From the NCBI GenBank assembly GCA_029204225.1, contig CM055109.1, forward strand, positions 40,163,791 to 40,223,790: a DNA stretch of 60,000 bases, written 5' to 3'. Numbering within the stretch: position 1 is the first letter of the stretch; each line of letters opens with the position of its first letter. The translations under genes and the position numbers were made by a program. Shown here one piece after another: positions 57,285 to 60,000 of this stretch. The notes below the pieces were generated by a model. The model was given only the letters and a program-made list of their open reading frames with translations. It did no database searches and was not told where the DNA came from. This DNA comes from Diphasiastrum complanatum. Its lineage: Eukaryota > Streptophyta > Lycopodiopsida > Lycopodiales > Lycopodiaceae.

Positions 57285-58105
57285 TGTGAAAAAATCAACT
57301 AGTTTAGTTAAGATATTTTGGCAATTTTGAGACCAACATGAAATTTCAACTTAGAGATGGACTTTTTTATGTCAATAAAGGCCTAATTAATGTTTGTACT
57401 ATTTTTGGCAAGTAGATAAATGGATGAAGTGGTATTTGGACCCATTCTAAATGGCTAATCTAGATACATTGCATCTAGTCACTAAAAATTAAGTTTTTGG
57501 TGAAGTACCTAGAAATTTCTATTTTAGGGCTAGTTTAGGGAAAGTGTCCAAATGACATTTTAGCAGCTATAAATAGCCGTACCAGCATGGAGAAATGATG
57601 TTTGTATTCTTGAGTCTGTGTGGAGAAATTTCTATTTTAGGGCTAGTTTAGGGAAAGTGTCCAAATGACATTTTAGCAGCTATAAATAGCCGTACCAGCA
57701 TGGAGAAATGATGTTTGTATTCTTGAGTCTATGTGGAGAATTCTTTTAATTCTATGTTTGTCTCTTGGGTATTTCTCAAGATATCTTGATTTCTAGTGTA
57801 TAGAATGTGATTTTTCTTGTTGTACTTGAATCTACATGTGTGAAGGACTGTATGCTACTACTATTGAATGGAGAAGTATATTACCATATCATATCTAAGT
57901 GTTTATGACTATATCTACATGTATTTTGCAATTCTAGTATGTGTAGAATGGTGATTTCTATCTTGTAGCTAAATCTAGATGTGCAACAAAATCTAAATCT
58001 ATGTGTAGAATGGTGATTTCTATCTTGTAGCTATAGATGTGCAACCAAATTTGTTCAAGATCTTGTTGATCCATTAATTATAAGTCTGGATCTGATTTTA
58101 TCACA
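57285..58105 (+). repeat. 3' LTR of copia D with promoter duplication
   Basis: 821 bp. Purine tract GAAAAGGGAG precedes it. It contains a tandem duplication of a 113-bp segment with the TATA element CTATAAATAG (57512-57624 and 57625-57737), and a 62-bp duplication starting at 57939 and 58001. Confidence 0.88.
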
Positions 58106-58265
58106 CCCAAGTCTATAATGCCAAAATAACTCTTTAATGATCAGAATTGAATTGTTCAGAACATGATTTGTCACTGAATAACAATGTGTAAGCCTATACA
58201 TATATCGTTTTCTTTTTCCAAGTGCAAAAACTATATTTCTCTTATCAAGAATTCTACATTGGTTT

Positions 58266-58480
58266 GATCCAAACTCTACTCTGTATCCTATTAGTTATTC
58301 TACTAACATATGGTTGGCTATAAGATTTGAAACATACAAAATTCTTGAGATGAGTTTGGAATCACCATTCTGATCCAAACTCTACTCTGTATCCTAAATT
58401 AGTTATTCTACTAACATACGGTTGGCTATAAGATTTGAAACATACAAAATTCTTGAGATGAGTTTGGAATCACCATTCTG
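58266..58480. repeat. 106-bp tandem duplication inside copia E
   Basis: Units 58266-58371 and 58372-58480 differ only by a 2-bp insertion and one substitution, so the duplication is recent. Confidence 0.93.
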
Positions 58481-59269
58481 AAAATGCAACCTAACAGTAC
58501 CTTCATGAGTCAAGCATATGTGAACTATTGTCACCAAGATAAACATATTTCTTGGTATCATAGGCTGAATAATCTTGAAACCATTCTTGATGGCTTGCCA
58601 TGTGCTACGATGCTACATACTCTAGGTTCTTCATTTTGATACGAGTTCTCACCATGAATACTTCTACTATTTTCATGATCAACAATCAAAGATGTTTCTA
58701 AGACTACATTTGCTTGTTGTTCCAGCTAATTGTTGTTGTTGTTGAACTTCAAGATTTTGTAGTCTTGGACGATTATGGGTTGTTTGTTGTGATTGATTTT
58801 GAACATGTTTATTCTTGACTATCTTCTTCTTCTTCTTTTGTTGCTTCTTTGAATCTCTCTTGGAGTATAGAGCATGTGAGTGTTCAATTTGGGATCAGAA
58901 AGCACCATTCCTATGAATGTCCTCCTACAACAACATTGCAATAATTCTGGATGGCAAAGAACTAAGTGGGTCAAAATAACCATGATCTAGTTTTCAAATG
59001 ATGATGACAGACTAGATAATAAGTTCATAACAACATCAAAAATTTTGATGATTGAACCTATGGCTACCATATGCTCTAATAGAGTCTTGAATTGGTTGAT
59101 GTGATTTTGGATAGACTCTTACCTTTTGACATCCTGAGATAAAATAATTTTCTCCTTAGATGTAGTTTAGAAGTGACATCTCTCACTTCATAAAGTGTGC
59201 TTAGTATGTCTCACGCTTCTTTGGAAGATTGGGCTTGACTGACATGGCCAATTTTTGTGTTAGATATAT

Positions 59270-59515
59270 TCAGAATGATAAAGAAAATGCCTTTTTATCC
59301 CTGAATTCCCATTTAGGAATGGCTTGTTCATGAGAATTGGGAACTGGTTTAAGTCCAACAACAAGTTCCCATAGTTCTTTGGCCATCAACATGACTTTCA
59401 TTTTGAACTTCCATAAATGATAATTTGGTCCTTCGAGCTTGTCTACAACTAGACCAACCTTTGGTTGAGGATCCATTTGGAAATTTAAGAAAGATTTATG
59501 CTGATAATAGATCAA
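59270..59515 (-). pseudogene. gag: Copia E gag N-terminus
   Basis: MDPQPKVGLVVDKLEGPNYH then LWKFKMKVMLMAKELWELVV. Upstream residues before MDPQ are leader. Clear relative of the fragment at 8095-8316. Confidence 0.85.
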
Positions 59516-59619
59516 TTAGTAACGAGTGAAAAATAATAAGTGAATGCTTACACTTTATCAAATACAAGTTCTAATAATTTACACTTCTTGAATTGACGTT
59601 CAAGAATGCTTTGATATTT

Positions 59620-59631
59620 GCTTTGATACCA
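59620..59631 (-). promoter_or_regulatory. Primer-binding site of copia E
   Basis: The reverse complement reads TGGTATCAAAGC, one change from the iMet consensus. Confidence 0.75.
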
Positions 59632-60000
59632 TGTTGGGAAACAAATGTGGAAGGATCATAAGAAGATTCTGTGAAGAATTGAAAAAGATTATCTATGTTA
59701 GATATAGGGGTCTTATGTTTTTACATCAAGCGTCTAGGTGTAGGATGTTGATAGGAGTAAATTTGGCATAGATGGCAAATTATGCATTTCCACTTGTAAT
59801 GCCAAAATAGAGTAAGAGGCTAAACACGTGCCAATTAGAATGTAGACAAGTGTTAAGCCTTTGTTTGATGAATTCCAAGAGGTCCAATAAAAATTTAGAG
59901 GTGGAACCTTGTGAGATCCAATATGAAATTGAGGTGTGCTTGAATATAGTCCAATAGAATTAAGAGGTGCATGGATCAATGGTCCAATAGGATCAAGAGG
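59632..60000 (-). repeat. Copia E 5' LTR, partial (runs off the window)
   Basis: Starts TGTTGGGAAACA on the plus strand next to the primer site, similar to TGTTGGAAAGAG at 8493. The other end is outside the window. Confidence 0.6.

Larger units (their letters stand above)
58106..59631 (-). mobile_element. Copia E, 5' part: leader, gag, protease, pre-integrase
   Basis: From 59631 leftward: primer site, gag start (59515-59270), a Lys-rich nucleocapsid region near 58830, then a protease-to-pre-integrase stretch (KKYVYLGDNSSHMLDS around 58510-58560; FWHYRLG at about 58106-58127). A 106-bp tandem duplication lies at 58266-58480. Cut on the left by copia D. Confidence 0.78.

Overview
The window is nuclear DNA of a land plant. 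The evidence is dense nested LTR retrotransposons primed by initiator-Met tRNA (repeated TGGTATCAGAGC primer sites), TTTAGGG-type plant telomere motifs, and spliced exons of a plant MRS2/MGT magnesium-transporter gene with a ~6 kb intron. The large intron, TE density and an uncharacterised Cys-rich transposon-like protein family suggest a large genome, perhaps a fern, lycophyte or gymnosperm; this taxonomic guess is inference only. There is nothing prokaryotic here: no operon, CRISPR array or phage.

Layout. 99-6727: a miniature LTR element (TRIM) whose ~144-bp LTRs each carry a tRNA-like sequence. It is tandemly arranged (LTR-internal-LTR-internal-LTR) and split by a complete but frame-broken Ty3/gypsy chromovirus (347-6277). 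6733-8500: small copia and gypsy remnants. 10563-17481 (minus): exons 1-4 of the MRS2 gene, with further retroelement scraps in its first intron and a probable promoter near 18.2 kb. Later exons (GMN motif, membrane helices) are not in the window. 18.3-22.8 kb: AT-rich DNA with nothing recognisable. 23.09-28.91 kb: a minus-strand copia element inserted in the YVDD motif of a second minus-strand copia (28.91-30.85 kb). 30.85-35.85 kb: a gag-only LTR element whose LTR contains a long (CT)n tract. 36.8-38.96 kb (minus): a decayed gene of an uncharacterised transposon-like family.

39.1-53.57 kb is a Russian doll. One minus-strand copia (copia A) is cut in its integrase by a 12,023-bp insertion (39760-51782) with 30-bp terminal inverted repeats and a GAAT target duplication. 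That insertion holds subterminal GC-rich palindromes, (CT)n/(CA)n tracts, a degenerate 7-bp telomere-like satellite, a younger copia (copia B, 40296-45654, in the CA repeat) and a LINE (47975-50910, in the telomere-like array). Copia B has two 650-bp LTRs and lacks reverse transcriptase, which is replaced by 487 bp of foreign DNA. 53.57-60 kb: copia C (plus), then copia E (minus) split by copia D (55533-58105, target duplication CCCAA), plus recent ~60-113 bp tandem duplications.

The only host gene supported is MRS2. Everything else is transposable-element sequence, mostly broken, which allows relative dating of insertions by nesting. The best candidates for something undescribed are the tRNA-bearing TRIM LTR and the TIR-bounded telomere-like insertion.
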